DNA of 64,000 bases from Lactococcus protaetiae (GTDB lineage: Bacteria; Bacillota; Bacilli; Lactobacillales; Streptococcaceae): positions 1,860,001-1,924,000 of the forward strand of contig NZ_CP041356.1 in the NCBI RefSeq assembly GCF_006965445.1, read 5' to 3'. Shown here piece by piece: positions 18,383 to 27,802 of the stretch (within the stretch, counting starts at the first letter, position 1; each line of letters starts with the position of its first letter). Position numbers and translations under genes: made by a program. The notes below the pieces were generated by a model. The model was not told where the DNA came from. It saw only the letters and a program-made list of their open reading frames with translations, and made no database searches.

Positions 18383-19019
18383 ATAGTAAATCCAATTTTT
18401 TCAACTCATTATCGATTTGAGATAAAACAGCATCCAAATCTTTAGGATTATTCACAAAATCAATTCGATCACCATCAATTCGTAATTTAGGAGATACATC
18501 ATATTGATTGAACCAATCTGGATATTCTCCATGAACTTGATGATAATATTCCTTCAAAGCAGGTTGTCCATCAATTTGTTCAAAAGAACGACCTCGCTGC
18601 GAAATACGTGACAGCATTGTATCAAATGATACGTCAATATAAACGAGCAAATCAGGACGTTTTTTAGGCATTCCCTCTAGCTCTTCAAGCATATTGGCAA
18701 GCAGTTCTTTATAAATATCAAGCTCAGTCTTCGTCACATTTCCATTTTTATAATTCAAAGTCAAAAATAACTCATCTTCAAAAATCGAACGATCCAGAAC
18801 ATTATTATCCTCACGATAAGCCATTTTAATTGACTCAAATCGCTTATTTAAAAAGTAAATTTGCAACAAAAAAGCATACTTTTTAGGGTCTTGGTAGTAA
18901 AGGTCAAGCACAGGATTATTATCAACCGCTTCATAGAAAACATCCGTTTGTAAATGTTCTCCCAAAGCCTTTGCAAGACTTGATTTACCCGCTCCAATAG
19001 TACCTGCTAATACGATCAA
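18381..19019 (-). CDS. Deoxynucleoside kinase (dGK/dAK/dCK family)
   Basis: A 212-residue P-loop enzyme with GTIGAGKSS at the N-terminus, DRSIFEDELFL (the DRS motif) and RGRSFEQ (lid region). Enzymes of this family phosphorylate deoxyadenosine, deoxyguanosine or deoxycytidine for dNTP salvage. Base specificity cannot be read here. The start is a TTG at 19019 with GGAGG 11 nt upstream, giving the usual MIVLAGTIGAGKSS N-terminus. Confidence 0.9.
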   Translation of the reverse strand: MIVLAGTIGAGKSSLAKALGEHLQTDVFYEAVDNNPVLDLYYQDPKKYAFLLQIYFLNKRFESIKMAYREDNNVLDRSIFEDELFLTLNYKNGNVTKTELDIYKELLANMLEELEGMPKKRPDLLVYIDVSFDTMLSRISQRGRSFEQIDGQPALKEYYHQVHGEYPDWFNQYDVSPKLRIDGDRIDFVNNPKDLDAVLSQIDNELKKLDLL

Positions 19020-19129
19020 AATTCTATTTTCCTCCTCTTATGATTCATTAAATGAAAAATCAATCTCTTGAAAACAAAAGATACAAGAATCATATTTTAT
19101 CCTTATTCAAAAATCATTTTACTGACTCA

Positions 19130-19475
19130 CTCATCTCATTGAAGTGATTACTTCATCAGTGAGATTCTTTCTCTCCCACTGATGTTAGGGTACAACCTCA
19201 CATCAAAGATATGAGGTCACCCTGTCCCTGAAGTCTAAGCGCTAAAGCGCTAAGACCCTAGGGCAGTAGAACGAAAGCAAAGCTTGCCATTTCGCCTTAT
19301 CGCTTCAGCGAGTTGCGACTTCGACTAGGCACGTTCGTGCCGTAGCGAGAATCGACAGCGAAGCAAAGCGGAGATAGAGCGAATGGACAGCGTAGCGAAG
19401 CGGAGATAGTGCTGCTTATCCCTCCACCTAAAAGAGGTGGGGATTTAGCAGACACTTGCTTAGTTAAAGTCAGCC
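19130..19475 (+). repeat. Composite family C + family A repeat
   Basis: A family C copy at 19139-19190 (palindrome GAAGTGATTACTTC, hairpin CATCAGTG/CACTGATG) is followed by a long family A copy. That copy has CATTTCGCCTTATCGCTT, GCGACTTCGACTAGGCAC, GATAGTGCTGCTTATCC, a hairpin CCACCT/AGGTGG, and ends at ACACTTGCTTAGTTAAAG. The gap 19020-19518 contains no gene. Confidence 0.8.
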
Positions 19476-19518
19476 TAATATATTATAGCTCAAAATTCAA
19501 ATTTTATGCCATTCAAAG

Positions 19519-20799
19519 TTATCCATTCAATAAAAATTCTCGCACTTGTGATGAAAAGTAGAGAGAACCTGTAATAAGCAGCACCTCATCCTCTTTTAAC
19601 ATCTTTTTCATTCTCACCAAAGCAAGTTGCCAGCTTGGAGCCAACTCCACATCATCATCCTCAAGATAGCGAAAATCTTCTAAATGTAGTGCCTTTGGAT
19701 AATCAAAAGTCGTCAAAATTAACCGAGAATTTTCAACCGTTTGAAGCATCTTAACCATTTGTGCAATATCCTTTGTATTAATTGCAGAAAAGATAATGGT
19801 AATCTTCTTACCACAAAATTCAGTTTTCAAATTTTGTAACAACCGTTCCATTGCATGGACATTATGTGCACCATCTAGCAAAACAAGAGGCTTTTCACCT
19901 AATTTTTCCATACGAGCAGGCCAATATGCCTTCTTTATTCCTTCTCTGATTTGTTGCACCGTTAACGAAATTCCCACTTTATCAGCATAAACAAGTGATA
20001 ATTCAATTGCCATCGCCGCGTTCTCAATCTGATGTAAACCAGTCAACGATTTTTCAATATCCTCAATAATCTGTCCTGCCGAACAGAAATCAAAATGCTC
20101 ATTTTTTTCTAATTCTACTCGATAGTCATATTTAAACTGATAAAGTCTAGCAACGTTTTTCCTAGCCGTTTCTAAAATAACCTGTAAAGCTTCATGAACG
20201 ATATTACCAGTAACTACAGGAATACCAGGTTTGATGATTCCTGCTTTTTGCGCAGCAATCTCTTCTAAAGTTGAGCCTAGAATATCAATATGATCTAACC
20301 CAATCGTCGTGATACCAGAAACCACAGGTGTAATCACATTTGTACTATCTAACAAGCCACCCAAACCGACTTCAATAACTGCAATATCTACACTCTCATC
20401 AGCAAAGTATTTAAAGGCCATTGCTGTAATAATTTCAAACTCTGTAATTCCAGACAATTGCTCATCAACATCTAATTGCTCCACCAACGGCTTAATCAAC
20501 TTCACATAATAAACTAATTTATCATCAGGGATAGGTTGGGCATTTATGCTCATCCGCTCACCAAAAGTTTCTATAAAAGGGCTAGTAAAAGACGCGACTT
20601 TAAATCCTGCTTGCATGAAAATAGAGCGCGTAAATGCAACCGTAGATCCTTTCCCATTAGTTCCTGCAATATGAATCATTGATAATTCATTTTCAGGATT
20701 TCCAAGGAGTTTGAGTAATGCCGCAACCCTACTTAAACCTGGTCGAATATTAAATTTCAAACGGGAATGAATCCATTCCACTGCTTCTTCAACAATCAT
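19519..20799 (-). CDS. folC: Folylpolyglutamate synthase / dihydrofolate synthase FolC
   Basis: A Mur-ligase-like enzyme of 426 residues that adds glutamate to dihydropteroate and folates. The ATP P-loop is HIAGTNGKGSTVAFTRSIF. SPFIETFGERMSING-type text, TEFEIITAMAFKYF and DHIDILGSTLEEIAAQKAGI are FolC signatures. LLDGAHNVHAM is the C-terminal motif. The start has AGAGGA. It belongs functionally with the folate genes upstream but is separated from folQ by a repeat element at 20860-21038. Confidence 0.93.
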   Translation of the reverse strand: MIVEEAVEWIHSRLKFNIRPGLSRVAALLKLLGNPENELSMIHIAGTNGKGSTVAFTRSIFMQAGFKVASFTSPFIETFGERMSINAQPIPDDKLVYYVKLIKPLVEQLDVDEQLSGITEFEIITAMAFKYFADESVDIAVIEVGLGGLLDSTNVITPVVSGITTIGLDHIDILGSTLEEIAAQKAGIIKPGIPVVTGNIVHEALQVILETARKNVARLYQFKYDYRVELEKNEHFDFCSAGQIIEDIEKSLTGLHQIENAAMAIELSLVYADKVGISLTVQQIREGIKKAYWPARMEKLGEKPLVLLDGAHNVHAMERLLQNLKTEFCGKKITIIFSAINTKDIAQMVKMLQTVENSRLILTTFDYPKALHLEDFRYLEDDDVELAPSWQLALVRMKKMLKEDEVLLITGSLYFSSQVREFLLNG

Positions 20800-20859
20800 T
20801 TTAATCCTCTAAGTTGTAAAACACCCGTGCATACTGAAAATAGGGTTTTCTATTCATTT

Positions 20860-21048
20860 TTATCAAAGCAAGTGCGTGCTATCTCCGCTTTGCTCCGCTG
20901 TCCATTTGATTGCCATTTGGCGTTGGCACTTTAGTGCCTTACAGTCAATGGTCATGCGAAGCTAGCTGCTAAAGCAGCAAGAGCAAATGGCAAAGCGCCT
21001 AGTCGGAATAGCAAGCTTCGAATTTAGTCTTGATTTCATCAAGACAAG
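20860..21048 (-). repeat. Family A repeat between folQ and folC
   Basis: In reverse orientation the gap shows the end module TTATCAAAGCAAGTGCGTGCT, then repeat text (CTCCGCTTTGCTCCGCTGTCC) and GCTTCGAATTTAGTCTTGA at the far end. No gene is present. The far end abuts the folQ stop codon. Confidence 0.75.
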
Positions 21049-21551
21049 TCCATTTTACTATATTGATAATACTTTCTAAATTCTTCTGGAGCATCTTGCT
21101 GAGCAAGTAGAAATACTGGTAACTCCGCTCTACTTGCTTGTTTAATACTTTTCTTCAAAAGATATCTAAAATCAATATGCAAATGAGCTTTTTCATTTTT
21201 TATTTCATTGAATGGTATCTTAATAAGATTAACATCAACGAGAATACCACCCATTTCAGCATAAAATCCTGTTTCTTCATGAAATTCACGGGCTGCTGTC
21301 TCTAGCGGAAATTCGCCTAGTTCTACGTGTCCAGCTGGAAGCAAAAGCTCTTTTTGATAAGGATGCTCAATAAAATATAATTGCTCAGCTTGAAAAACAA
21401 GGCTACTCGCAGAAAGTTGCAAGTCAGGATTTTTTCTTCCTCGAAGCTCTCCGTGTGCCGCTCTTAATAATTCAATAATTTCATCTATTTTTTTTGTATC
21501 TTCAAACTCTCGTAGTTTCTTAAGAGGTGAAATTAATTTTTCCTTATTCAT
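21039..21551 (-). CDS. folQ: Nudix hydrolase of the folate cluster (FolQ/YlgG, dihydroneopterin triphosphate pyrophosphatase)
   Basis: A 170-residue Nudix protein whose box is complete: GHVELGE, seven residues, REFHEETGF. The lactococcal homologue YlgG in the same position of the folate operon removes pyrophosphate from dihydroneopterin triphosphate, and gene order supports that role here. A preceding TTG (21554) is possible, but the ATG at 21551 overlaps the folP stop codon (TGATG), so translation is probably coupled. Confidence 0.85.
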   Translation of the reverse strand: MNKEKLISPLKKLREFEDTKKIDEIIELLRAAHGELRGRKNPDLQLSASSLVFQAEQLYFIEHPYQKELLLPAGHVELGEFPLETAAREFHEETGFYAEMGGILVDVNLIKIPFNEIKNEKAHLHIDFRYLLKKSIKQASRAELPVFLLAQQDAPEEFRKYYQYSKMDLS

Positions 21552-22624
21552 CAAAAAGTTTTATAAAGTTCCACAGCATCAATTAAACGTTTTGTTTCCG
21601 CTACATCGTGTACCCGTAAAATCCTGCCACCTTCTAACATCATTTTTGCTTCAAACATTAAAGTAGAAAATAAACGTTCATCCACATCCACACCAAAAAT
21701 ATTACCCATAAAAGATTTTCTTGAGATAGCAATCATGACAGGTAAACCTAAACGTGTTAGAATCTCAGTTGTATTAATGCGTTGAACACTATCTGAACCA
21801 GATGGTCCAGTAAAAAATCCAACACCAGGATCAATACAAATCTGCTCTCTTTTGAGTCCCAGTCGAGAAAGTTCCCCTGATTTCTTCAAGAAAAACTGAG
21901 AAAGCTCTTCATAAACATTGTCGGCATAAGAAAATCCAGCCCGTCCATTATTCATTGCTACCACAGCAGGATGGTAATTTTCGACAACTTTAAGTTTATC
22001 AACGGTATCAAAACCATCAATATCATTAATAATGTCAACTCCCATATCCAAAGCACGTTCCATAACATAAGCTTCATCTGTATCAACAGCAAGGATAGCT
22101 TGAGGAAAGTTTCTTCTAATTTCCTTCAAAGGAGTTTCCAATCTCAACCATTCTTCCTCTGGGGTAATGTCTGAATATCCTGGACGAGAAGATTTACCTC
22201 CCAATTCAAGAACAGCAGCCCCATGATTAATGTCTGACTCAGCTCGTTTTAAAATATGGCTTAAAGTCAGATTTTCAGGGGCACCATCATAAAACGAATC
22301 TGGTGTAATGTTCAAGATAGAATAAACAATTGACTTTTTAGTCAAATCAAAACTAAAATTATTTCCTGACCAAATTAATTGATGGCGATGTAGAATGTTT
22401 TGAAGTTCTTGTTTATCAGAACTCGTCTGTAATGACTCTACAAATAATGAAAGCTCAAAAATATCAAAAGTTACAAGAATAGAGCGCTCTGTAAGCTGCA
22501 CTTTATTGCCATTTCTATGTAACCTTTTCATCAATTCAGCTGCTTTTTTAGAACTTTCACATTCAAATTGTATCATGATATTTTTTAAAGAAAACTGGTC
22601 TTGATTTAATTCTATAATTTTCAT
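21551..22624 (-). CDS. folP: Dihydropteroate synthase FolP
   Basis: Condenses hydroxymethyldihydropterin pyrophosphate with p-aminobenzoate; the sulfonamide target. The core shows [61 protein letters not shown] and [15 protein letters not shown]. At 357 residues it is longer than usual because about 100 residues precede the TIM barrel; similar extensions occur in other Gram-positive FolP proteins. It begins 7 nt after folKE ends and overlaps folQ. Confidence 0.92.
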   Translation of the reverse strand: MKIIELNQDQFSLKNIMIQFECESSKKAAELMKRLHRNGNKVQLTERSILVTFDIFELSLFVESLQTSSDKQELQNILHRHQLIWSGNNFSFDLTKKSIVYSILNITPDSFYDGAPENLTLSHILKRAESDINHGAAVLELGGKSSRPGYSDITPEEEWLRLETPLKEIRRNFPQAILAVDTDEAYVMERALDMGVDIINDIDGFDTVDKLKVVENYHPAVVAMNNGRAGFSYADNVYEELSQFFLKKSGELSRLGLKREQICIDPGVGFFTGPSGSDSVQRINTTEILTRLGLPVMIAISRKSFMGNIFGVDVDERLFSTLMFEAKMMLEGGRILRVHDVAETKRLIDAVELYKTF

Positions 22625-22630
22625 AAATTT

Positions 22631-23680
22631 TTAAGATAAACTTTCTAAGAATTCCATTCTTTTTTCGACACTCTCATTAAACTCTCCAAGAAAATAAGAG
22701 GTTCTAGTAATAGCGTTCTCTTTTTTAACACCACGCATTTCGACACACATATGTTGCGCCTCAACTACTACTGCTACACCTTTAGGAGCCAAAATTTTCT
22801 CAAGGATTTCTGCAATGTCACGTGTTATATTTTCTTGGACAGATAATTTTCGCGAAACATAATTAACTAGTCTAGGAATTTTTGAAAGTCCAATAATGTT
22901 TCCATCTTTAGGAATATAAGCAACGTGTGCTTTTCCAAAAAACGGGAGCATATGATGTTCACACATCGAATAAAAAGAAATATCTTTGACCGTTACTATC
23001 GAGTCTACTTTACTAGGGTCAATCTTAAAAAGCTTATATTCATCAAATTCGTTCAAACGTTGAGATGAAAGAATCTCTTTATACATCTTCGCCACACGTT
23101 TTGGTGTTTCAACCAGTCCTTCCCGTTCTGGATTCTCGCCAACTGCAAAAAGAATTTCACGGATAGCTCGCTCAATTCGAGTTTGTGGAGATTGTTCCTC
23201 ATCAACCACTTTTACTTCCTGCTCAGTCTTATTGAGAAGATTTATTGCATTTTTGATTTTTTCATTATACTTAAAACTTTTATCCGTCAATTCTGACAAT
23301 GGGATGAGGGCAAAAAGACGGTTGAAAACTTCTAGATGTGGAATAGTGAGCTGTGGCTCATCGATTTGCTGTTCCCCATAAAATAAGATATCTATATCTA
23401 TCGTTCGAGGCCCCCAATGTACTTTACGCTCACGATCTAATTTCTCTTCAATTTCATGGATAAAATCTAACAAATCATTAGGAGAAAGCAACGTTGAAAT
23501 TTTTGCCACAAGATTGATGAAAGAATTCTGTTCCACTCCTCCAACAGGAGAGGTTTCATAAAATTTTGAATGATGTTCAAGCAAAACTTGTGGATGCTCA
23601 CCCAACAAGCTTAATGCCTCATGTAAATAGTATTGACGGTCACCAATATTGCTTCCTAAACTTAAATAAACAGTTTGCAT
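22631..23680 (-). CDS. folKE: FolKE fusion: HPPK plus GTP cyclohydrolase I
   Basis: One 349-residue protein with two folate enzymes. Residues 1-155 are 6-hydroxymethyl-7,8-dihydropterin pyrophosphokinase ([16 protein letters not shown], then [14 protein letters not shown]). Residues 165-349 are GTP cyclohydrolase I ([31 protein letters not shown]). The fusion is known from Lactococcus lactis and is a main reason for the genus assignment. GGAGG precedes the ATG. It lies between folB and folP. Confidence 0.95.
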   Translation of the reverse strand: MQTVYLSLGSNIGDRQYYLHEALSLLGEHPQVLLEHHSKFYETSPVGGVEQNSFINLVAKISTLLSPNDLLDFIHEIEEKLDRERKVHWGPRTIDIDILFYGEQQIDEPQLTIPHLEVFNRLFALIPLSELTDKSFKYNEKIKNAINLLNKTEQEVKVVDEEQSPQTRIERAIREILFAVGENPEREGLVETPKRVAKMYKEILSSQRLNEFDEYKLFKIDPSKVDSIVTVKDISFYSMCEHHMLPFFGKAHVAYIPKDGNIIGLSKIPRLVNYVSRKLSVQENITRDIAEILEKILAPKGVAVVVEAQHMCVEMRGVKKENAITRTSYFLGEFNESVEKRMEFLESLS

Positions 23681-23699
23681 AAAACCTCCATATTATTTT

Positions 23700-24050
23700 C
23701 TAACCTCTCATCTCAATTTCAACTGAATCAAAAATCCCCTCAATGGGAACAGCCAATTTTCTAAGATGAACTTCAACCGCAGTAATTTTTGATGTTGTCG
23801 CTTTGATACTTTTGATAATATCAAATGCTAAACTTTCAATCAAGTCAGCTTTAGATTGACTAATAATATTCTTAATAAGTTCATAAAAATCAACATAAGA
23901 TAAAGTTTCAGCCAGCTCATCCTTACCTGAAAAATCAAAATTAGTTTCTACAATAATGTCTATCTCAAGATTTTGACCCAAAATTTTTTCTTCAGAGAGA
24001 ACCCCGATATGAGCTCTAAATTTCATATTATTTATTTTAATTTTATACAT
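23700..24050 (-). CDS. folB: Dihydroneopterin aldolase FolB
   Basis: A small enzyme of 116 residues from the chosen start. The core MKFRAHIGVLSEEKILGQNL, the YVDFYELIKNII segment and the C-terminal HLRKLAVPIEGIFDSVEIEM are FolB features. The open frame runs to 24098, but MYKIKINNMKFRAHIG is the normal N-terminus; a GGGG sequence precedes it, a weak ribosome site. It is the first gene of folB-folKE-folP-folQ, with an extended -10 (TGTTAAAAT) about 30 nt upstream. Confidence 0.9.
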   Translation of the reverse strand: MYKIKINNMKFRAHIGVLSEEKILGQNLEIDIIVETNFDFSGKDELAETLSYVDFYELIKNIISQSKADLIESLAFDIIKSIKATTSKITAVEVHLRKLAVPIEGIFDSVEIEMRG

Positions 24051-24137
24051 TCTAACCCCATATCTTTCATTTTTGAAAAATTTTAACATAAACTGCACAA
24101 GTTAAAAATTCGTTATGATATTAATTTAATTGCCAGA

Positions 24138-24168
24138 AAATGCTATGAATCTCTTCATAGCATTTTTT
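24138..24168 (-). terminator. Terminator between engB and folB
   Basis: Twelve-bp stem AAATGCTATGAA/TTCATAGCATTT with a four-base loop. T runs are present on both sides (TTTT on the minus strand, seven T on the plus strand). It separates the clpX-engB unit from the folate unit. Confidence 0.75.
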
Positions 24169-24756
24169 TCAGAGATATTTTAAAATAGCTTGCCAAGCTT
24201 CCTCAAACCCTGTTTTATCGGCTGATGAAAAAATAACGAAGTCATCTGTACTATCAAACTTGATTGATTTTTTTATGACAGATTCATGCTTATTCCATTT
24301 TCCACGAGGGATTTTATCGGCTTTTGTCGCAACCAGTATAACGGGAATATGATAATATTTCAAAAATTCGTACATCATAATATCATCTTCAGACGGTTCA
24401 TGTCGAATATCAACAAGACTCACTACCGCACGAAGATTTTCACGAGTTGTCAAATATTCTTCAATCATTTTGCCCCATTTTTCACGCTCTTTTTTAGATA
24501 CTCTAGCATAGCCATATCCTGGAACATCGACAAAATGAACTTGGTCGTCAATATTGTAAAAATTTAAAAGCTGTGTTTTACCTGGTTGTCCAGAAGTCCT
24601 GGCAAAATTTTTACGGTTAAGTAAAGTATTGATAAAACTTGATTTTCCCACATTGGAACGACCTGCAAGAGCTATTTCAGGCCAATCATTTTCTGGATAT
24701 TGCTTTTTCGAAGCAGCAGAGATTGTTAGTTTTAGGTTATTTGTATTAATCGCCAT
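24169..24756 (-). CDS. engB: Ribosome-biogenesis GTPase EngB/YsxC
   Basis: A 195-residue GTPase acting in 50S assembly. G motifs are GRSNVGKSS (G1), GKTQ (G2 region), DVPGYG (G3), ATKADK (G4) and SSADKTG (G5). Its ATG overlaps the clpX stop codon by one base, the usual clpX-engB arrangement. Confidence 0.95.
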   Translation of the reverse strand: MAINTNNLKLTISAASKKQYPENDWPEIALAGRSNVGKSSFINTLLNRKNFARTSGQPGKTQLLNFYNIDDQVHFVDVPGYGYARVSKKEREKWGKMIEEYLTTRENLRAVVSLVDIRHEPSEDDIMMYEFLKYYHIPVILVATKADKIPRGKWNKHESVIKKSIKFDSTDDFVIFSSADKTGFEEAWQAILKYL

Positions 24757-25987
24757 TATTCACCAGTTTCTCTTATCATTTTAGGTTCTTGTGTTCCTTC
24801 AACGACTGCTTGATTGATGACTACCTTTTTAATATCCTCATGGCTTGGAACTTCAAACATAACATCCATCATTACTTCTTCAATAATAGAACGTAAACCA
24901 CGTGCTCCGGTTTTACGTTCTATCGCTTTTTGAGCAATCGCACGAAGCGCATCTTCTTCAAATTTTAACTTGACATCATCAAAGGACAACAATCGTTTGT
25001 ATTGTTTAATCAAAGCGTTCTTTGGCTCAGTTAAAATACGAATTAAATCATCTTCTGTCAAACGCTCCAGAGCTGCAACAATAGGAAGACGTCCAATAAA
25101 TTCTGGAATTAGTCCAAATTTTTGGATATCCTCTGCTATAATTTCCTGCATATAAGAATCTCCTTCGTCGAGTTTCTTATTATTTGCCCCAAAACCAATA
25201 ATTTTTTCACCTAGTCTTTGTTTAACGATTTCTTCAATACCATCAAAAGCTCCACCTACGATGAAGAGAATATTTTTAGTATCAATTTGAATCATTTCTT
25301 GGTTAGGGTGCTTGCGTCCACCTTGTGGGGGACACTTGCGACAGTCCCTTCAATGATTTTCAAAAGAGCCTGTTGTACCCCTTCCCCTGATACATCGCGC
25401 GTTATGGAAACATTTTCTGATTTTTTGGCAATTTTATCGATTTCATCAATGTAAATAATTCCTCGTTGAGCGCGTTCAATATTGAAATCGCTAGCTTGGA
25501 GAAGTTTTAATAGAATATTTTCTACATCTTCTCCAACATAGCCTGCTTCAGTTAGGCTTGTTGCATCTGCGATAGCAAAAGGTACGTTGAGTGATTTTGC
25601 TAATGTTTGGGCAAGAAAGGTTTTACCTGAACCTGTAGGGCCAATAAGAAGAATATTTGACTTTTGGAGTTCAATGTCATCATTCTCTTTACTGCCTGCA
25701 AAGTTAATTCGTTTGTAATGATTATATACGGCTACAGCAAGCGCACGTTTTGCTCGTTCTTGTCCGATGACGTATGCGTTCAATTGTTCCAACATTTGCT
25801 GCGGTGTTTTAACTTCAAGCATTTCAGAGGCAAGTTCTTCACGTGTTTCTTCTTCCAGAATACGTGTTGATAACTCAATACATTCATTGCAGATATAAAC
25901 ATCTGAGCCTGCAATCATCTTTTTTACATCATCTTGGTTTTTCCCACAAAATGAACAATAAATATTTGGAGTTTGTGTATTTGACAT
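24756..25987 (-). pseudogene. clpX: ATP-dependent Clp protease ATP-binding subunit ClpX, frame interrupted by one missing base
   Basis: Two frames (25292-25987 and 24756-25295) make one protein of about 410 residues. The N-terminal zinc finger is YCSFCGKNQ ... YICNECIE. Walker A is [14 protein letters not shown] and Walker B is [10 protein letters not shown]. Adding one C (minus strand) to the five-base run at 25327-25331 restores [20 protein letters not shown], which is essentially invariant in ClpX. ClpX unfolds substrates for ClpP. Both halves are conserved, so I regard the break as an assembly error. Confidence 0.88.
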
Positions 25988-26063
25988 GGTGTTATTCGTT
26001 TCTATAGCTGTTTGTTATACTTTCCAGTAAAGTAAAATAATATTAGTATGGAATTCCTATTTC

Positions 26064-26233
26064 TTAAAATAGAGTCCCAAAAAAAGCATGGATAGAATTC
26101 ACTAAATTAGTGAAAGCATTAAGGAGAAAGAGTGTTCCTAACCCCAGCGCTTTTTTCTAAAACATTGGATGGAAATGACGACACAGATCCAACAGAGGAT
26201 AGCTGTGAAGAGTCCAAAGATTGATTTTGTCAT
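26064..26233 (-). CDS. Small two-TM membrane protein between clpX and dfrA (needs one added base)
   Basis: As read, the ATG at 26233 opens a 31-residue peptide beginning MTKSIFGLFTAILCWICVV. If one G is added to the run at 26142-26145, the frame continues to a 56-residue protein with a second hydrophobic stretch (LGTLFLLNAFTNLVNSIHAF) and a stop at 26064. Both halves having TM character and the same run-loss pattern as other genes here support one real protein. Function is unknown. The ribosome site is weak. Confidence 0.45.
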
Positions 26234-26379
26234 ATTTGAGCTCACTTTTTTATACTATGGCCAATTTATCGCAAGAAGTGATGATATATTGGCGCTATTA
26301 TGAAACTTTGTGATGCATCTGATATTTTTCCCAAAGTCGCATAACATTGTTTTAAGAGTAAATTTTAGATTAATTGCTC

Positions 26380-26880
26380 TTAATTTACTTTTTCATATTT
26401 TTTGATTATAAAGTCATAGGGATTTTTGGCATCTTTCTCATACATTTTCTTTGATATTTCAGTAAATTTGCTAAAATCAAAACTGTTCGGAAAGTAAGCA
26501 TCACCCTCAAATACACCTTGGACAATTGTACGATAGAGCTGTTCAAGGTCTAATTCAAAGAGTTTTAAAATTTCCGCTCCGCCAGTAATAAATAAAGATT
26601 TATTTTGTGCTTTATACCACTTGAGAACTTCTTCTTTACTGTGCATGATGATTACATTTGGATTTTCTGATACATAGCTTTTGTCGCGAGTAAGAACGAT
26701 ACTAATCCGACCTGGTAAAACACGCTTTTTCATACCATCAAAGGTTTTACGCCCCATCAGGATAACCTGTCCCATCGTAGTCGCTTTAAAATGTTGCTGC
26801 TCTGCGGGTAAATGCCAAGGCATTTTTTCTTCTTTTCCAATGAGACCGTGTTCGTCTTCTGCCCATATTCCAATAATCAT
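26380..26880 (-). CDS. dfrA: Dihydrofolate reductase
   Basis: A 166-residue enzyme that reduces dihydrofolate to tetrahydrofolate with NADPH; trimethoprim target. IGIWAEDEHGLIGKEEKMPW is the N-terminal motif with the W-H-L-P region, GRKTFDGM the NADPH-binding region, and FITGGAEI the second nucleotide loop. AAAGGG precedes the ATG. It sits upstream of clpX, as in other lactococci. Confidence 0.93.
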   Translation of the reverse strand: MIIGIWAEDEHGLIGKEEKMPWHLPAEQQHFKATTMGQVILMGRKTFDGMKKRVLPGRISIVLTRDKSYVSENPNVIIMHSKEEVLKWYKAQNKSLFITGGAEILKLFELDLEQLYRTIVQGVFEGDAYFPNSFDFSKFTEISKKMYEKDAKNPYDFIIKKYEKVN

Positions 26881-27049
26881 AGCATACCCTTTCTCTAAAA
26901 ATTCGCTCCTATCATTATAGCAAAAATTTGCTATTTTCGCTGAATATAATGCTAAGTGTATAAAATTATAATATTAGTTTTTATTTTAATTCACTAGTAT
27001 TTTTTGCTGACGAATAGATACCTTTTTTGTTAAAAATATGTGTTTTTTC

Positions 27050-27078
27050 TTTACAAATTAAAAGATAAATGTTATCAT
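27050..27078 (+). promoter_or_regulatory. Promoter of the trmL leader transcript
   Basis: TTTACA, a 17-nt spacer and TATCAT on the plus strand. Transcription would start near 27085, about 155 nt before the trmL ATG. The gap between dfrA and trmL holds no other gene. Confidence 0.6.
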
Positions 27079-27084
27079 AATAGA

Positions 27085-27185
27085 CATATTAATTTGTTTC
27101 AATCTTGCCTGTTATGATTAAAGCAAATTAGTCCCCCAACTAGACCTCTTGCTGAGATTGACTCCGAGGGGCCTAGTTTTTTTAT
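27085..27185 (+). ncRNA. Structured leader or short RNA ending in a terminator, upstream of trmL
   Basis: About 100 nt between the promoter and trmL. It ends in a hairpin with outer arms AACTAG/CTAGTT and inner CCTC/GAGG (27138-27178) followed by seven T. It would end transcription 55 nt before the gene, so it is either a small RNA or an attenuator. I matched it to no known riboswitch or T-box. Confidence 0.45.
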
Positions 27186-27239
27186 TTTTGTAATAAAAAT
27201 TTCTGTCAGTACTGACAAACTATGAGAAAGCGTAACTTT

Positions 27240-27749
27240 ATGAATCATATTGCTCTTTTTGAACCTCGTATTCATTTTAACACAGGTAATATTGCAAGAA
27301 CTTGTGCAGCCACAAATACAGTGCTTCATTTGATTGAACCATTTGGATTTGAAATTTCAGACAAGCATTTAAAACGAGCTGGTTTAGATTACTGGGACAA
27401 GGTAAATATTGTTTACCATGAAAGTTTGGAAGCGTTTATGTCTTCTATTACTGACGGAAGTCAACTGTATCTTGTCAGTAAATTTGCAGAACACGTTTAT
27501 TCCGATGTTGATTATTCTGATGATAATCTTGACCATTATTTTCTATTTGGTCGTGAGGACACAGGATTACCAGAAGCATTTATGCATGAACATCGTGATG
27601 AATGTATCCGAATTCCAATGAATGATGAACATGTCCGTTCTTTGAACTTATCAAATTGTGCCTGCATGATTGTCTATGAAGCGCTAAGACAGCAGGCTTT
27701 CCGTGGTTTGGAACTCGTCCACACGTATGAAAAAGATAAGTTAAAATAA
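27240..27749 (+). CDS. trmL: tRNA (cytidine/uridine-34 2'-O) methyltransferase TrmL
   Basis: The only plus-strand gene in the window. A 169-residue SPOUT methyltransferase that modifies the wobble ribose of tRNALeu in the family. Signatures are [20 protein letters not shown] near the N-terminus, [20 protein letters not shown] and [20 protein letters not shown], which forms the trefoil knot and SAM site. An ATG at 27222 lies upstream without a ribosome site; the ATG at 27240 begins the conserved N-terminus and is preceded by GAGAAAG. Confidence 0.93.
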   Translation: MNHIALFEPRIHFNTGNIARTCAATNTVLHLIEPFGFEISDKHLKRAGLDYWDKVNIVYHESLEAFMSSITDGSQLYLVSKFAEHVYSDVDYSDDNLDHYFLFGREDTGLPEAFMHEHRDECIRIPMNDEHVRSLNLSNCACMIVYEALRQQAFRGLELVHTYEKDKLK

Positions 27750-27772
27750 CTATCAGTAAAGCAAATAAATAA

Positions 27773-27802
27773 AAAAATTCTGTCAGTACTGACAGAATTT
27801 TT
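27773..27802. terminator. Bidirectional terminator between trmL and pbuX
   Basis: Perfect 30-bp palindrome: five A, then TTCTGTCAG, TACTGACAGAA and five T. It ends both convergent genes, and its last two bases overlap the pbuX stop codon. Confidence 0.85.

Noticed and set aside
27085-27185. PyrR-binding leader or preQ1 riboswitch upstream of trmL
   Set aside because: Some short words (GAGAGG-like, CCTCTT) are reminiscent, but the conserved loops of those elements are not present.
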